Shown here: positions 10,759 to 21,149 of the stretch, in pieces
How positions within the stretch are numbered: position 1 is the first letter of the stretch
Layout: every line of letters begins with the position of its first letter
Source: Astropecten irregularis
Taxonomy: Eukaryota; Echinodermata; Asteroidea; Paxillosida; Astropectinidae
Direction: 5' to 3'
Assembly (NCBI GenBank): GCA_963971285.1
Contig: OZ020260.1
Span: 5,304,798-5,368,797, forward strand
Length of the DNA: 64,000 bases
Program-made: the position numbers and the translations under genes
The notes under the pieces: model-generated
What the model was told of the DNA's origin: nothing
What the model saw: only the letters and a program-made list of their open reading frames with translations
The model's database searches: none

Positions 10759-10945
10759 AGTGATCCTTGGGATATGCATGGTTTCATGGCTTCTGACTGC
10801 CAAACTAAGAAATATTAGGGACACCGCCAACGTAGGGCTGGGTAGCTCAGGTGGTGGAGCGCCTGTATGGTATTCAGGAGGTCGCCGGTTTGAATCCCGC
10901 TCCAGTCAATTTTTCTTTGTTCAGTTTTCAATGACTTAAATTCAA
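10759..10945 (+). repeat. tRNA-derived SINE, family 1, copy 1
   Basis: The tRNA-like core 10835-10908 has A-box 'tagctcaggtggtggagc' (10843-10860) and B-box 'ggtttgaatcc' (10887-10897). A 6-bp acceptor-like stem pairs GGGCTGG with CCAGTC. The anticodon arm has a 9-nt loop, so this is not a normal tRNA. The flanking head ('gatccttgggatat') and tail ('ttcaatgactta') recur at 53286-53482 and in minus-strand copies at 25150, 27661, 28304 and 39505. Confidence 0.75.
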
Positions 10946-11097
10946 ATCAGTCAGTTTCATACCTTGTGGTTATTTGATGATCTGTGGAAATTGTAATGGA
11001 GTTTGCAATATGGTTATTCACTCGCGTGGTCAATGTCACATTTTGGACTTCTGAAACCATCTCAACTCCCCTCTAGGAGGGAATGAGCACTGAACAG

Positions 11098-11500
11098 GGG
11101 CCAATTTCATAGAGCTGCGTAGCACAAAAAATTGCTTAGCACAAAAATAGCTTGCCCAATAAAACAAACAACCATTGAAAATTCCATTTGATGTTCATGC
11201 ATGGTCAGCGAACAACATCCAAAGAACAATAGCGCTCCGCACTTCTGCTAAAAATAGCACCGGACCTCAGACAAACATTGCAACTATGCACACGAGCGTG
11301 GGTGTGCGCGAGCATGTACACTACGTGTGTGAGCCAATGTTTTTCTGACATCCGGGGATTTGTGACGTCATTAGTGCGGAGCGTTATTGCAAGTGATACG
11401 CAACACACCGAAATTTGGTTGTTAATCCTGTTTCTGCTATTAAGACAGAAATATCATGCTTAGCATATTTTTGTGCTAAGCAGCTCTATGAAATTGTCCC
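11098..11500 (+). mobile_element. H1 hairpin MITE, complete, carrying a nested element
   Basis: Termini 'gggccaatttcatagagctg' and 'cagctctatgaaattgtccc' are flanked by CAG at 11095-11097 and 11501-11503, a 3-bp target duplication. A CRE-type MITE (11229-11389) sits inside. The copy at 62991-63232 shows the uninterrupted sequence at that point. Confidence 0.8.
11229..11389 (-). mobile_element. CRE-type MITE, copy 1, nested in H1
   Basis: Ends 'aatagcgctccgcactt' and 'agtgcggagcgttatt' form the inverted repeat. TGACGTCA is at 11363-11370, next to 'ccggggatt'. The body has 'acctcagacaaacattgcaa'. Related copies are at 20426 and 56236. No coding potential. Confidence 0.75.
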
Positions 11501-11509
11501 CAGTATGCA

Positions 11510-12660
11510 GGTCTTTTCATATTGGGCAGCACAAAGGTTATTCATACAAAGCCTCTACTCTCACTGGTATTTCTATTTGCTGTCTAGGAGGGTATAAGTA
11601 CCAGTAATTAAACATTGAGGGACCCGCATGGATGGGACTGGAACCACAATCAGTGGAAATTGTGGAATTCTCCTCGAACATCTCGAGTCACAGTCACAGT
11701 CTTCAGAATGATTAACAGGTCGAAAATCATCTCTTCATTAACTTCATTCCAATCGCAGACTTGCTCGAAATTGATCCATTGCGGCAAAGCATGCTGCCCT
11801 ATTTAAAAGTCATTAGACATTTGATGGTCCTGTGCAGCGTTTTAATGGCAATTCATCTTGAGTTATGCGGGACATTTTGGCTAATTGTTGACAGATGCAT
11901 GCCAGGTCATGCCAGTTTTACGGATCTTTCCACAATTATTATTCGGAGTACACGTACATGTCTGTTACCTGTGCTGTACTTCAGAAGATTTTACTGTAGA
12001 GAGGATACAAGAAAAGTTTCGAAAGACATACACTGATGTAAAGCTTCTTTGAAGCCGTTCTGGGCGCAGTCATTTTGAATTTGAGTGCATGTCTGTAAAA
12101 CAAGAACACTTTGACTGGAATGCCTTTCGAAGAGTGTAATCTATATGCAACGCGCAAGTATGCGCGAATGGTACCGGTACCGCGTCTTTTTGACGCATGC
12201 AATCTTTGCGTGACTGAAGTGCAGAGCGTGTGTGTGCACGGCGATAAATGACACGCGCATTTACCAAAGGTGCATCAGATTTTGGGCAAATTTGGCTTCG
12301 ATAACGCACCTGTATAGAACACAACGCAGGTATGCAAATGAACCTACAAAAAACGTACAAAATTTTGGGCTTTCCATAGGTTTGTGCTCAAACATGGATG
12401 TGCCCAGTAGGCATCACTATTTTTACACGGAGCTAGCGCTCTAGTAATTTTAATATAGCTCTATGGGTGTGACACGCTAACCTCGTTTTTTTAAGACAAA
12501 CTTCACGTTGTCCTTAAAAAAAGCATAAATCATAATAATTACCATGGTTGACACCGATAGAACCTGTGACATATGATGTCACGGACCAATTGGTACATGA
12601 AATCATTAAGCCGAGCTCTCAACCGTGGAAGATTCACCCCATCATAAAGAGGCAGTGCAT
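11510..12660. other. Non-coding stretch, nothing recognised
   Basis: Short frames exist on both strands but none is supported. The sequence near 12140-12300 is CpG-richer ('gcgcaagtatgcgcgaatgg') and may be an old, diverged mobile element; I could not match it to another copy. Confidence 0.35.
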
Positions 12661-13171
12661 ATGGGTACGTTCAGACAGCGTGTTAAATTCGCTAAAACAA
12701 CCGTTTTAACCCGCTCTAAGCTCTAAAACAGTTTTATATCTAAAACAGATCGGTTTTATCCGCCACTAAAACACCAAAGTTAAAACTTCTCGGCAGGAGG
12801 AATTTAGCACCTTAATATAACCGATCGAGTTTACTGCTAAAACGCTGTCGAGACAGAATAACTTTTCGACATCCTGTTTCAGTGCAGAGAATCCTGGCAG
12901 CTGGTTACGTAACACCTGTTGTGGTGCGCTTGTTTATATTCAACACACAGATAAAATAATCTGCTCGCTTTATTTTATGACTGGAAGCCTGTACGGGGTC
13001 AAGGCACAGTGCATGACCTCTTAAAACCAAAAATAAAACCGATCTGTTTTAACTGCAAACAGTAAAACGCTGTATGGACGCAACAGAATTTTAACTTACG
13101 ACTTACCCCCAGCGATTGCCGAGTGGTTTAACTCAATTGGTTTTAAATAAAAGGCTGTCTGAACATACCCC
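12661..13171. mobile_element. 511-bp MITE with GTTCAGACAGC termini
   Basis: The left end 'tgggtacgttcagacagcg' and right end 'ggctgtctgaacatacccca' form an inverted repeat. Interior blocks 'ctaaaacagatcggttttat' and 'aaaaccgatctgttttaact' form a second, longer inverted pair, and 'aaaac'/'gtttt' motifs recur throughout. No open frame of note. I cannot name the superfamily. Confidence 0.6.
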
Positions 13172-13575
13172 ATGTCATGTTTCTGTCCTAACTAGGACAG
13201 TGCTGTGTGCTCTTCGCGGTGTCTAAGAGTCCTGCCAGCCGGACCATGCCAGTTAGGAGATTCCCATGTGGACGTGAGCCTGATATGTTTCTGTAATTCT
13301 ACTCTCAATAGCACGGAAGTTTAGAATCAATTGAATGCCACTTGTACTAGTTCCACTTCAGTTTCAGAATCATGGATTGTTTTTTTTATGGCCATCGTCA
13401 TCATCTTTTAGTTCTTGAGTTTTTGTTGTGTTGACGATTTTGTCGAAGTGAGTTACTTTGTTACTGCATCTGTTTCCCACTGGAGTGAAAATTGATACCT
13501 TTGAGGTTAGAGTTAAGAATCATCGGTGTTTGAATTTAAAACCTTCGCTCAAAAATACATACTGTAAATTTATGC
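13172..13575. other. Non-coding stretch, nothing recognised
   Basis: Ordinary AT-rich DNA; no feature found. Confidence 0.35.
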
Positions 13576-13640
13576 ATTACTGTGGAACGCTGTTATAACG
13601 AACATGGCAGGACACTTATAAATTTTGTGTTATGTAAGTC
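13576..13640 (+). mobile_element. Tc1/mariner-pogo-like terminal fragment
   Basis: 'tactgtggaacgctgttata' followed by 'acgaacatggcaggacac' matches the TACAGTGGAACGCCACTATAAC terminus of the elements at 2832 and 25871. Only one end is present. Confidence 0.5.
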
Positions 13641-13789
13641 CTTGTGAGAACGTACTCTGAGTATTTGCTGCAAATTTCGTGTGTAAAAAGTCGCACAACT
13701 TGGAAATGTCTAAATTTGCACCAGGAATGTAATTTTTTGTGAAATGTATTTTTTATGAATGGTTGAGTTGATGCTATTTTCTAAGCCAT

Positions 13790-13880
13790 ACATACAAGGC
13801 TTGTTTGTCCAAATATCTGGGCACTCCAGGTATGTGGTTACTGTGAATGTGCCGTCACGAGCACGGAGCGCTATGTTCAG
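13790..13880. mobile_element. U-subfamily MITE fragment
   Basis: 'ggcttgtttgtccaaatatc' and 'cgtcacgagcacggagcgct' match the right part of the CRE-related elements at 28701 and 49565. The left half is missing. Confidence 0.45.
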
Positions 13881-13902
13881 TCTAGCCAGATGTTTAATAA
13901 TA

Positions 13903-13992
13903 CAGGCATGCAACTTTTCCTTGGATCAACTGATTTCTTCTTTTTCCACTTCACTATTATGCCATTGAAAAGTGAAAACACCTTTGGTTTAA
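13903..13992 (+). repeat. Conserved module of about 85 bp, copy 1
   Basis: 'ggcatgcaacttttccttgg' followed by a gap and 'gccattgaaaagtgaaaaca' is shared with 19521-19612 and 55738-55828. Flanks of the three copies differ. Origin unknown. Confidence 0.6.
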
Positions 13993-13996
13993 CTTT

Positions 13997-14355
13997 TTTC
14001 CTGGCTAGCCCACCAGTCCAGGGGCCGATTTCACTAACGCTTTGCGATCATCGTAAAGCCCAAATCCATCGCTAAACAGACAATCGATCGCTACTTTGTG
14101 TAGCAATTTTCCGTTTAGCGATGGATTTGGGCTTTACGATGATCGCAAAACGTTAGTGAAATCGGACCCAGCTTTCTCCAAATTTTACTAGCACGTTTAG
14201 ATTTTTACTAGTCCATGTTGATCCATACCTTGACATGTAGGTTCTTATTTTTTTTACTAGCCCACCGGGCAACCAAGGAAGTGAATCTAGCTAGCCCAGA
14301 GTGGTTTTTGTTAGACATCGTACGCCAGGCTAGTACTATTTCAAGCCCTGTGTGT
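13997..14355. mobile_element. Diverged hAT-like element hosting an H3 hairpin
   Basis: 'ctagcccaccagtcc' on the left resumes as 'actagcccaccgggc' after the hairpin. The right end 'actatttcaagccctgtg' resembles hAT-type CAGGGCTTGAAAT termini. Repeated ACTAG motifs also appear in the element at 37149-37408. The interruption by 14022-14168 shows the hairpin is younger. Confidence 0.45.
14022..14168. mobile_element. H3 hairpin MITE, near-perfect foldback
   Basis: A 147-bp element with arms of about 56 bp: the left arm starts 'gggccgatttcactaacgc' and the right arm is its near-exact complement ending 'gttagtgaaatcggacc'. CAG flanks both sides (14019-14021 and 14169-14171). Very low divergence between arms implies recent insertion. 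Confidence 0.85.
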
Positions 14356-15079
14356 ACAAAGTATGGGATTTCCTCATTTAATTGTTGTTAAGTCCAAGTT
14401 ACATGCCTGATGATAGCAGTGTATGTTATGTTCCAGTGTATGTGGTGGACATACATGAACAACATGTACTAATTACAAATTACATTGATGTACACGTAGC
14501 TTTTCTGAGATAAGCTTCGGTTAAAAAAAAAAAGGGCTGCCCTATTTTCTTCCGATTACCTGTTACCTGACGTCCGAGTTGATCTCTTTCTGTCTCTCAG
14601 GTTTTCGTTACGTTTTAGCAAAGTGCCTTCCGATCAAATTACGTGTTACAGACTACTGTGCACACACACAAGTCACACACACCCCGCCCCTCTTGAAGAA
14701 TAAGGGGGAGGGAGGCTGTTTGTTACAATATATAGTGGCTAGGAGCAAGAGAGTCTTACCTGTACTTTCTTCTTCTTTTTTGTTGTTGGTTGTCTGAGTG
14801 TCGCTTTGCATGGCTGGCTGAGCGGATTCTCCTTGTGTCTTTGATCAATCCTTACTCTTGGTCATTTCTTCTTTACCCAGTGTAAAGAGGAAGAGAGTAA
14901 ATGTCTGGAAAGAAATTAACCCTCCACCCTCCCCCTTGCCAGAATCGGGCTTTTAGTATTTTGTTTATTTGTTTCTTTTTGAGTCATTCATACGTGAAGG
15001 GAGAAATTTTGCTGACCAACGAAATACTTCACCGGCACTCCTGTACCAATCCAACTCCATGTTGTGGATGTGTCCCAAA
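14356..15079. other. Non-coding stretch, nothing recognised
   Basis: AT-rich DNA with a CA-rich patch near 14660-14685. Short open frames only. Confidence 0.35.
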
Positions 15080-15221
15080 TGGGAGACCTTTGAGACGTGC
15101 ATGCGCACGCAATTGTGAGCATGCGTGCATAGTTGTAAGCATGCATGCATTGTTGGGAGCATGCGCGCGTTGTTGTGCGCTTGCGCTATCAAGTTGATGA
15201 CCCAGCTCCTAAGTCTCCCAT
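15080..15221. mobile_element. K foldback with expanded GCATGC loop, copy 1
   Basis: Starts 'tgggagacctttgagac' and ends 'taagtctccca'. The loop holds four diverged copies of a roughly 19-bp 'gagcatgcgtgcatagttg' unit. The terminus and the 'cacgcaattgtgagcatgc' core are shared with 31815-31912 and 41274-41345. Confidence 0.65.
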
Positions 15222-16816
15222 TGTCAACTACCTTCCTTTGTTTGCTACTTCAGAAGCCATGGAAACACCCATGCATGTTCAATGTCATTTCAAATTTTAT
15301 TACATTTGCTAACTTAGTTTGGTTTTTGACAAATTATAGGCATTTGAAGTACAATTTACAAATTGCTTGGTTTGGCTACATTTTGAGACATAATTTATAT
15401 AGGAAGAAAATGGAGTGTTTTTGTGGGAATATGGAAAATAAAAAGTGTTGATTTAAGGATGAAGTTGAAGACTTGACTTGACTTGATTTGAAGACAAACA
15501 GGCTATCAAATTGCAAAATATTATTCATATATTCCATGTGCAAAGCAGAAAACCTGCTGTTAAGGAGAAGAAGAAGAAGAAGAAGCTTCCACCAGGTACT
15601 TGATGCATACAATGATTATGTTTCTCTAAATCCAACTCTTCGGAATCTACTCCGGAAGAGAAATTTCAAATACCCTTCCCTTTAAAAAAAGAAAAAAAAG
15701 AAAGAATTGAATTTGTGGGACGTAGAAAGGTCACGTTCTCACGCAAACGGCTTATTTCCCAAATGGCCTCGTGTTTACGAGCTCATTCATCACGGGTAAA
15801 CATTGTTTCGGCAGATCTTGTTTCTCTCATTTTTTTGGTGGTTCTCAGGGCCATTTTTCAGGATTGTCATCCCGTTTGATTGATTATTTACAATGCCACT
15901 TTCATCATCCTAAAGGAAAGAGATAGATTAGCCAAATGAAAAGAAGAATAAGAAGAAGATAAATCGCAGCACAACTAATCTGCTATTACCTTGGGACAAA
16001 TGAATACCGGTTATTTTCTATTTGGGCCCCGTGAAGTGTGCGTGCGCGTGTAGAGGGTCTTCTTTTTTGTTGTTACCGAAGGACGGCCTCGTCCTGACGT
16101 CAGTCTGACGTGATTCGGTGTTTGTCTCGCGCCGCCTCATTTACCGAGCAAGCACTCCTCCCTTGCATTAGAGTTGCAGGCAGCATGACCACACACTCCA
16201 GAGCTAGCGGTTGCCTTCCCTATCCTGTCCACGTCGAGATGGTTATAGTTTGTACCAATTAAGCATCGACACTCTCTTGCTGAGTCTGCATGCTCTGCAG
16301 CAAAATTGGTAGATGAATGGCCTCTTCACATCCTTGACCATCTGCATTGCAGCAGGCTGCTTGAGGTTCAGAGCGACGTGCCGAAACTCGCACGTCGCCT
16401 CACGTGAGGGGAACAGTTTTTTTGTGGGGGAGGTTGTTCTTTAGCAGGTACTATGCTCTTGCGTTATATTTCACACTCGCGATCGAGTCAAGGTGGGACC
16501 TGCAATCAAAAAATGAAATATGACGGGCGAGGTGTGACTCGAGGAGCCTTGATACAAATGTGGAAACCGAGAATCAATTCAAACGATGTTGTAATTGTCT
16601 TGTGGATTTAATACTCCTTTGAATGTGGGCTTATGTTAATTTCTAAACTCACAGCAACTAGCTCAAAGGACAACCAAATGATAAATAGACAGAAAAACCA
16701 CTGCAGTTGGTATGAGATAAATCTTCTTTACCACTTTGAGCCATTTTACCATTCTCAAGCCACTACAGTTTTGTAACCAAAAGCTACGTACCAAACTTGA
16801 AATTACATGCATTTCG
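15222..16816. other. Non-coding stretch; CpG-richer near 16.0-16.5 kb
   Basis: 15.2-15.9 kb is AT-rich with an AAG microsatellite at about 15568. 16.03-16.43 kb is CpG-richer and contains TGACGTCA (16095-16102) and a CACGTG E-box near 16400. This could be regulatory DNA for a neighbouring gene, but no TSS element is convincing. Confidence 0.3.
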
Positions 16817-16817
16817 T

Positions 16818-16965
16818 CACCTCCTGAAGACAACCCCAAACCCTAACCCTCCTGAAGACGAACAGAGAATACTGTTCAGAACGTCGAGAGATAAAACCAT
16901 CAGTTCTTCTCAGAACCACACACTCTCACAGAAGAGATTACATGGTGTCACCGCAAACCTACCTT
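16818..16965 (+). mobile_element. Hammerhead-core short element, copy 3, degraded
   Basis: The phrase 'cctcctgaagac' occurs twice (from about 16820 and from about 16848). The second is followed by the 6-bp stem GAACAG (16860-16865) / CTGTTC (16872-16877) and AGAACGTC in place of GAAACGTC. The tail 'ttacatggtgtcaccgcaaa' matches the tails at 8728 and 26240. Confidence 0.5.
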
Positions 16966-17859
16966 ATTTCATTTCATCACCTATACTATAAAGCTACTGG
17001 CTGTCTAGATCCAAAAAGAAAAACTTCAGCGAAAAAACAACAAATTTGCCCAAGCCTAAGTGTTTTCAAGAAAGCCGAAACATTTTTGAATTTGCTTTAT
17101 TTTTTTCTTCTTCTCCTCAGTCCATTATAAAAAAAATGGAAAAAAAAAATTAAGATAAGAGTTCTTTCTTCTGTGGCCTCGACAAAAAATCCGTAGACCT
17201 AAAGTGATTTTGCCGAAATTATTATTATTATTATTATTTTTTTTTCATCTGGGGAGGTTTTGTGCACACTGTACTATAATATATGATACACTGAAGTAAT
17301 TACTAAGCCTCTAGTGCACTTCCTGCAAATTGTTTACATGTGAATGCATTCTGAACCCAGCTGTGCAGTGTTATGACAAGACTTGCGCTTCAATTCATCC
17401 CGTGCTTATATACGGAAAAAATCATACTTAATGAATATTTTTTTTAGCATCTAGCTCGTCGGCTATATAAAACTTTCTGTCGTTATGATTAAATTATTGA
17501 AATTTAATGGAAAAGCAAAACCGAAGACCAAAATTTATGATTTTGATTTATTAAAAAAAAGCACATGGGATCATACTTATCATTTAATTTAGTATTGTAT
17601 CAGTGAATGTTATTTCGAATAATCAATATTTGATATTACACTCTTATAATCATCAATATCATGTAACCGATTCTTTATCAATGGAAGTAATAGTTGTATT
17701 CAAATTGAAATTATATTCATTTAATAGAAATGAATTTATATATTCATTCCATTGATGAAAATCAATTGTCTATATTGCATTAATGAAATGATAATGGTAT
17801 TACCCTTAGAAGACAAATCAATGATTGCATTGGATGAGTAAAATCATTGATCATAGATA
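16966..17859. other. AT-rich non-coding stretch
   Basis: Poly-A/T runs, an ATT microsatellite at about 17218, and many scattered ATCAAT/ATTGAT motifs that merge into the array downstream. No gene is supported. Confidence 0.45.
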
Positions 17860-18135
17860 TTTAATTGATATGAGATCAATGAGATAATCAATAGTAGATA
17901 TTACATCGGTTATTGCATCATTGACACTGTGTAAGATCGATGAAATAATCAATAGTAGATATTGCATCGGGTATTGATTACTGCCTCATTGACACTGTGT
18001 AAGATCGATGAAATAATCAATAGTAGATATTGCATCGGTTATTGATTACTGCATCATTGACACTGTAAAAGCTCGATGAAATAATCAATAGTAGATATTA
18101 AATCGGTTATTGATTACTGCCTCATTGACACTGAA
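17860..18135. repeat. Tandem array, about 69-bp unit, four copies
   Basis: Repeating unit 'gatgaaataatcaatagtag', 'atattgcatcggttattgat', 'tactgcatcattgacactg'. Units differ by small indels. AGATCGAT and ATTGAT/ATCAAT dyads give each unit internal symmetry. Confidence 0.85.
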
Positions 18136-18279
18136 AAACCCGCTGTTTTTGTCATATTCAAGACAAAAATATACCGAATCATCATAGAAAGTGATGAAAC
18201 TGCAAACTCTGGATTGTGTGTGGGAGGATAACACACACACACACAGATAAAGTGATATTGAATTTAGAGCCTGCGGCAA

Positions 18280-18877
18280 TTGAAACGGTCATTGAGGCCG
18301 TGAGTTTGAGGAGACCGTCCTCCGCCAAGCACGTGTCGGATTGATGTGGCTGTGTCGTCCATCATTGTGTTTATCGCCCGTGAACGAAGGCTCGTCCGAG
18401 AAGAAGTAACCTCCAGATTCTCGTGTTTAATGTTTTCATTTGCGGGTTGTCTCATCGGAACACTCATAGAAAAAAAAGTCTGGATCCGAGAGGAGTGAGT
18501 TTTCCAGTATAGCGTAGCTGGATTCATCGGGATGGTGTTGTTTTGACGTGCGTGGTGGTTTTGGCGTGGATTGTGGTGAGCTCTTGTGAATGCGGAGCAC
18601 AGACGTACTTTCTGTGGTAAAAGCTGACGTTTACAGCAAGCGATTCCTACCTCCTTCCACCCTATCTTCAGTAGGCCTAATCCTCGAGCCGTGTACTGGG
18701 TTGAATTGAATATTAGTGGACTCTGCCTGTGTTATAGGGAGCATTAGAGGGGGGGGGACACACTATGTACTTCGATCATGGTCATCAACCGGTGTACGTG
18801 CGCTAGCCGGTGTCCGGCCACTCTTGTTATCAGCGCTTGTGATGCGATATGATGTCTGGACGGATTCTATGCCAATG
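18280..18877 (+). other. Candidate 5' exon, speculative
   Basis: Sequence here is richer in CpG than its surroundings and ends at a consensus donor: 'tatgccaatg' followed by GTAAGT at 18878. ATGATG begins 29 nt before the donor. If joined to the acceptor at 33054, this short frame would meet TGA at the junction, so the exon would be untranslated with a small upstream frame. The start of the exon is unknown, and there is no evidence beyond composition and donor. Confidence 0.2.
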
Positions 18878-19133
18878 GTAAGTTGACTAATGGATGACCT
18901 GTTGTGGGTTTTGGGGGGGAAGTTACGGCTGTATTGCATTACCCGCAGAGAAGATTACTTAACACATTATGCTGATGGTGAGTCTGTTGCTGCTGTTGTA
19001 TTTGCTCACCTTATTGTGTTTTAACTTTACTGTTGGCATCAGTTCAATTCTGCAGACATGCCCATTGATCCTTGTTCTTGTAAGTTGTTCTGATTGTATA
19101 TCACTGCACCATTTTCAGGAGAAATGGGTACTT

Positions 19134-19518
19134 TTTAAGTAATTTTATACTTTGGTTTTTGTAAGAAAAATGCAGATTTATGGGCAAAAATATCAGGAAA
19201 GATGCAGTAATAGTAATCTGTGAATTTCCTAGTTGCATAGGCCTCCGGTGCCCACTTTTTGAGAAAATAGTGAAAAACGGCCACAGTATTTTTGAATATT
19301 TTCACAGGATTTTTTATCTTCTGAAGATCAAAATTGTGTTTGGTCTATTGGTTTGACTCTTTTCTGGATAAATGCAGCATTTCAGGCAGAACGTTTGTTT
19401 TAAATTAAAAATTTACATTTTAAATTTTTTTTAACATTTCTACCATCACCATCTTTATACCCTGTAAGTTATAGATAAATCTGTGGAGATTTCTGATTTG
19501 GTATGCTACCAAAGTACC
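19134..19518 (+). mobile_element. T2-like MITE, subfamily a, diverged
   Basis: 'actttggtttttgtaagaaa' to 'atgctaccaaagtacct' follows the T2a plan, with 'tgcccactttttgagaaaat' and 'ctggataaatgcagcatttc' inside. The terminal TTAAAGG is eroded on both sides and an AT insertion lies near 19395-19430. Confidence 0.7.
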
Positions 19519-19520
19519 TA

Positions 19521-19612
19521 GGCATGCAACTTTTCCTTGGAAAAGCTGATTTCCTCATTTTTCTCATCACACTAATATGCAATTGAAAATAGGAAAAACA
19601 CTGACTTTTCAT
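19521..19612 (+). repeat. Conserved module of about 85 bp, copy 2
   Basis: 'ggcatgcaacttttccttgg', 'aaaagctgatttcctc', 'gcaattgaaaatagg'. Abuts the end of the T2a element directly. Confidence 0.55.
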
Positions 19613-19877
19613 GCCTGAACAAGTTTTATGGATATTATGAAATTGTCTGATCACATTACAAGACCCTTCTCAGATTAGTAAAAGACAATTTTTTCATGGG
19701 CTTTACAAACTATAAGCACCATACGGGCAGACAGAGTTCACAAAGGATATACATGTGTAAAAAGTAATGTACCATGTACACGTGTGTCTTGATGCATTGC
19801 CACAGGCCACGCACGGGCGCTCATTCAATAAAGGATAATAAATGGATTTTACTGATACCCGCAGGAAATATCATGCC

Positions 19878-20242
19878 TTAAAGGTAATATCATACTTTGG
19901 TTTTTGTCAAAGAAATACAGATTCATGGGCAAAAATATCAAAAAAGATACAGTAACAGTCATCTGTGAACATTTCAGTCCCATACGGTGCCCACTTTTTG
20001 AGAAAACAGTGAAAAACGGCCAAAGTATTTCTTAAGTCTTTTCTCTTTTATTTTTTATCTTTAGAAGATCAAAAATAATTTTGGTAGCTGGTTTCACTCT
20101 TTTCTGGATAAATACAGCATTTCATGCAGAAAGATTATAACTGTATGTTTCTACCATCACCATCTTTATATCCTGTACGTTATAGGTGAATCTGTGAACA
20201 GTTCTGTTTTGGTATGCTACCGAAGTATGATAGTACCTTTAA
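19878..20242 (+). mobile_element. T2-like MITE, subfamily a, complete
   Basis: TTAA at 19878-19881 and 20239-20242 flanks a 357-bp element beginning 'aggtaatatcatactttgg' and ending 'cgaagtatgatagtacct'. One of the two best-preserved copies; nearly the same length as 58993-59350. Confidence 0.85.
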
Positions 20243-20425
20243 AACCTGGTGGAATCAAGATCAGTGATTGGTACTGACACCGACGCAGTTTTCACCAAAT
20301 GTCTTTGGGTATTCCTATAGGTGCCATCAAGTTCAAATCTTCTTAAGCCGGCCCCAACTGTGCTAAATCTCTTAGCCAAATGCTAAGTAAAATAGTAGCT
20401 GGCTGGTCAAACCGAAGAAAAGTGC

Positions 20426-20626
20426 AATAGCGCTCCGCATTTATGACGTCACACAAGTGATTTGGCCAGCGCACTCATGTACAAAATCCCCGGATGTCAG
20501 ACAAACTTTTCATCCTTGCAGGTGCACGCCCACCATACGCTTGCATGTTTGCAATGTTTGTCTGAGATCCGGTGTGACATCACAGCATTTAGCCTGCTAT
20601 TTTTAGCACAAGTGCGGAGCGCTATT
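20426..20626 (+). mobile_element. CRE-type MITE, copy 2
   Basis: Termini 'aatagcgctccgcatt' and 'agtgcggagcgctatt'. TGACGTCA at 20444-20451, followed by 'aaaatccccggatgtcagac' and later 'tgcaatgtttgtctgagatc'. Longest of the three copies. Confidence 0.75.
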
Positions 20627-21149
20627 GAATCGGACGATGATTTGGCCACAAAATGGAATTAAGTAAAAGTCTAAGTCTTGCCTTTTTGCTCAATTTTGTT
20701 TTTATCTCTAAGTTGTACTCCGGGTCCGACCATGTAAAAGTGACTGACCTTTTCACAAGTGCTGTAAGGTTTTAACACAGCTCGGATGTGTTAAAAGTAC
20801 TTGACCTGCGTTACAAGTATAACACTACTCGTGAGATGGCTTGAGAGCTGTTGACCCGGCGTTGATAAATTGGACGTGTTTTTTGTGAGTAGTGGTTAAA
20901 AACGTCTTGAATTGCATTTTGTGCTGCATAGTGTGATCACAAGAGCATGATTGGCCAGCGATGAAATTTGGAAGAGTTGACACAGAGTGGAACGCAAATT
21001 TCGACACGTGTAAAAGGCTCTGCAGTGTGAAAAGGCATTTAGACTTGAGACCTACTGGTCAGGCTGACCAGTTGAAATGTGAAGGGGAAAATCTTAGCAC
21101 TGTACAGTGTACACACACTCGCACAGTGAGTGCATTATTGCAAAGGAAC
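20627..21149. other. Non-coding stretch, nothing recognised
   Basis: No gene supported. 'ctactggtcaggctgacca' at about 21052 faintly resembles the repeat at 3640-3690. Confidence 0.35.

Noticed and set aside
10835-10908. tRNA gene
   Set aside because: Anticodon loop is 9 nt, pairing is imperfect, and the sequence is embedded in a repeated head and tail: a SINE.
17464-17471. TATATAAA as a TATA box
   Set aside because: Surrounded by very AT-rich DNA and too far from any supported exon.
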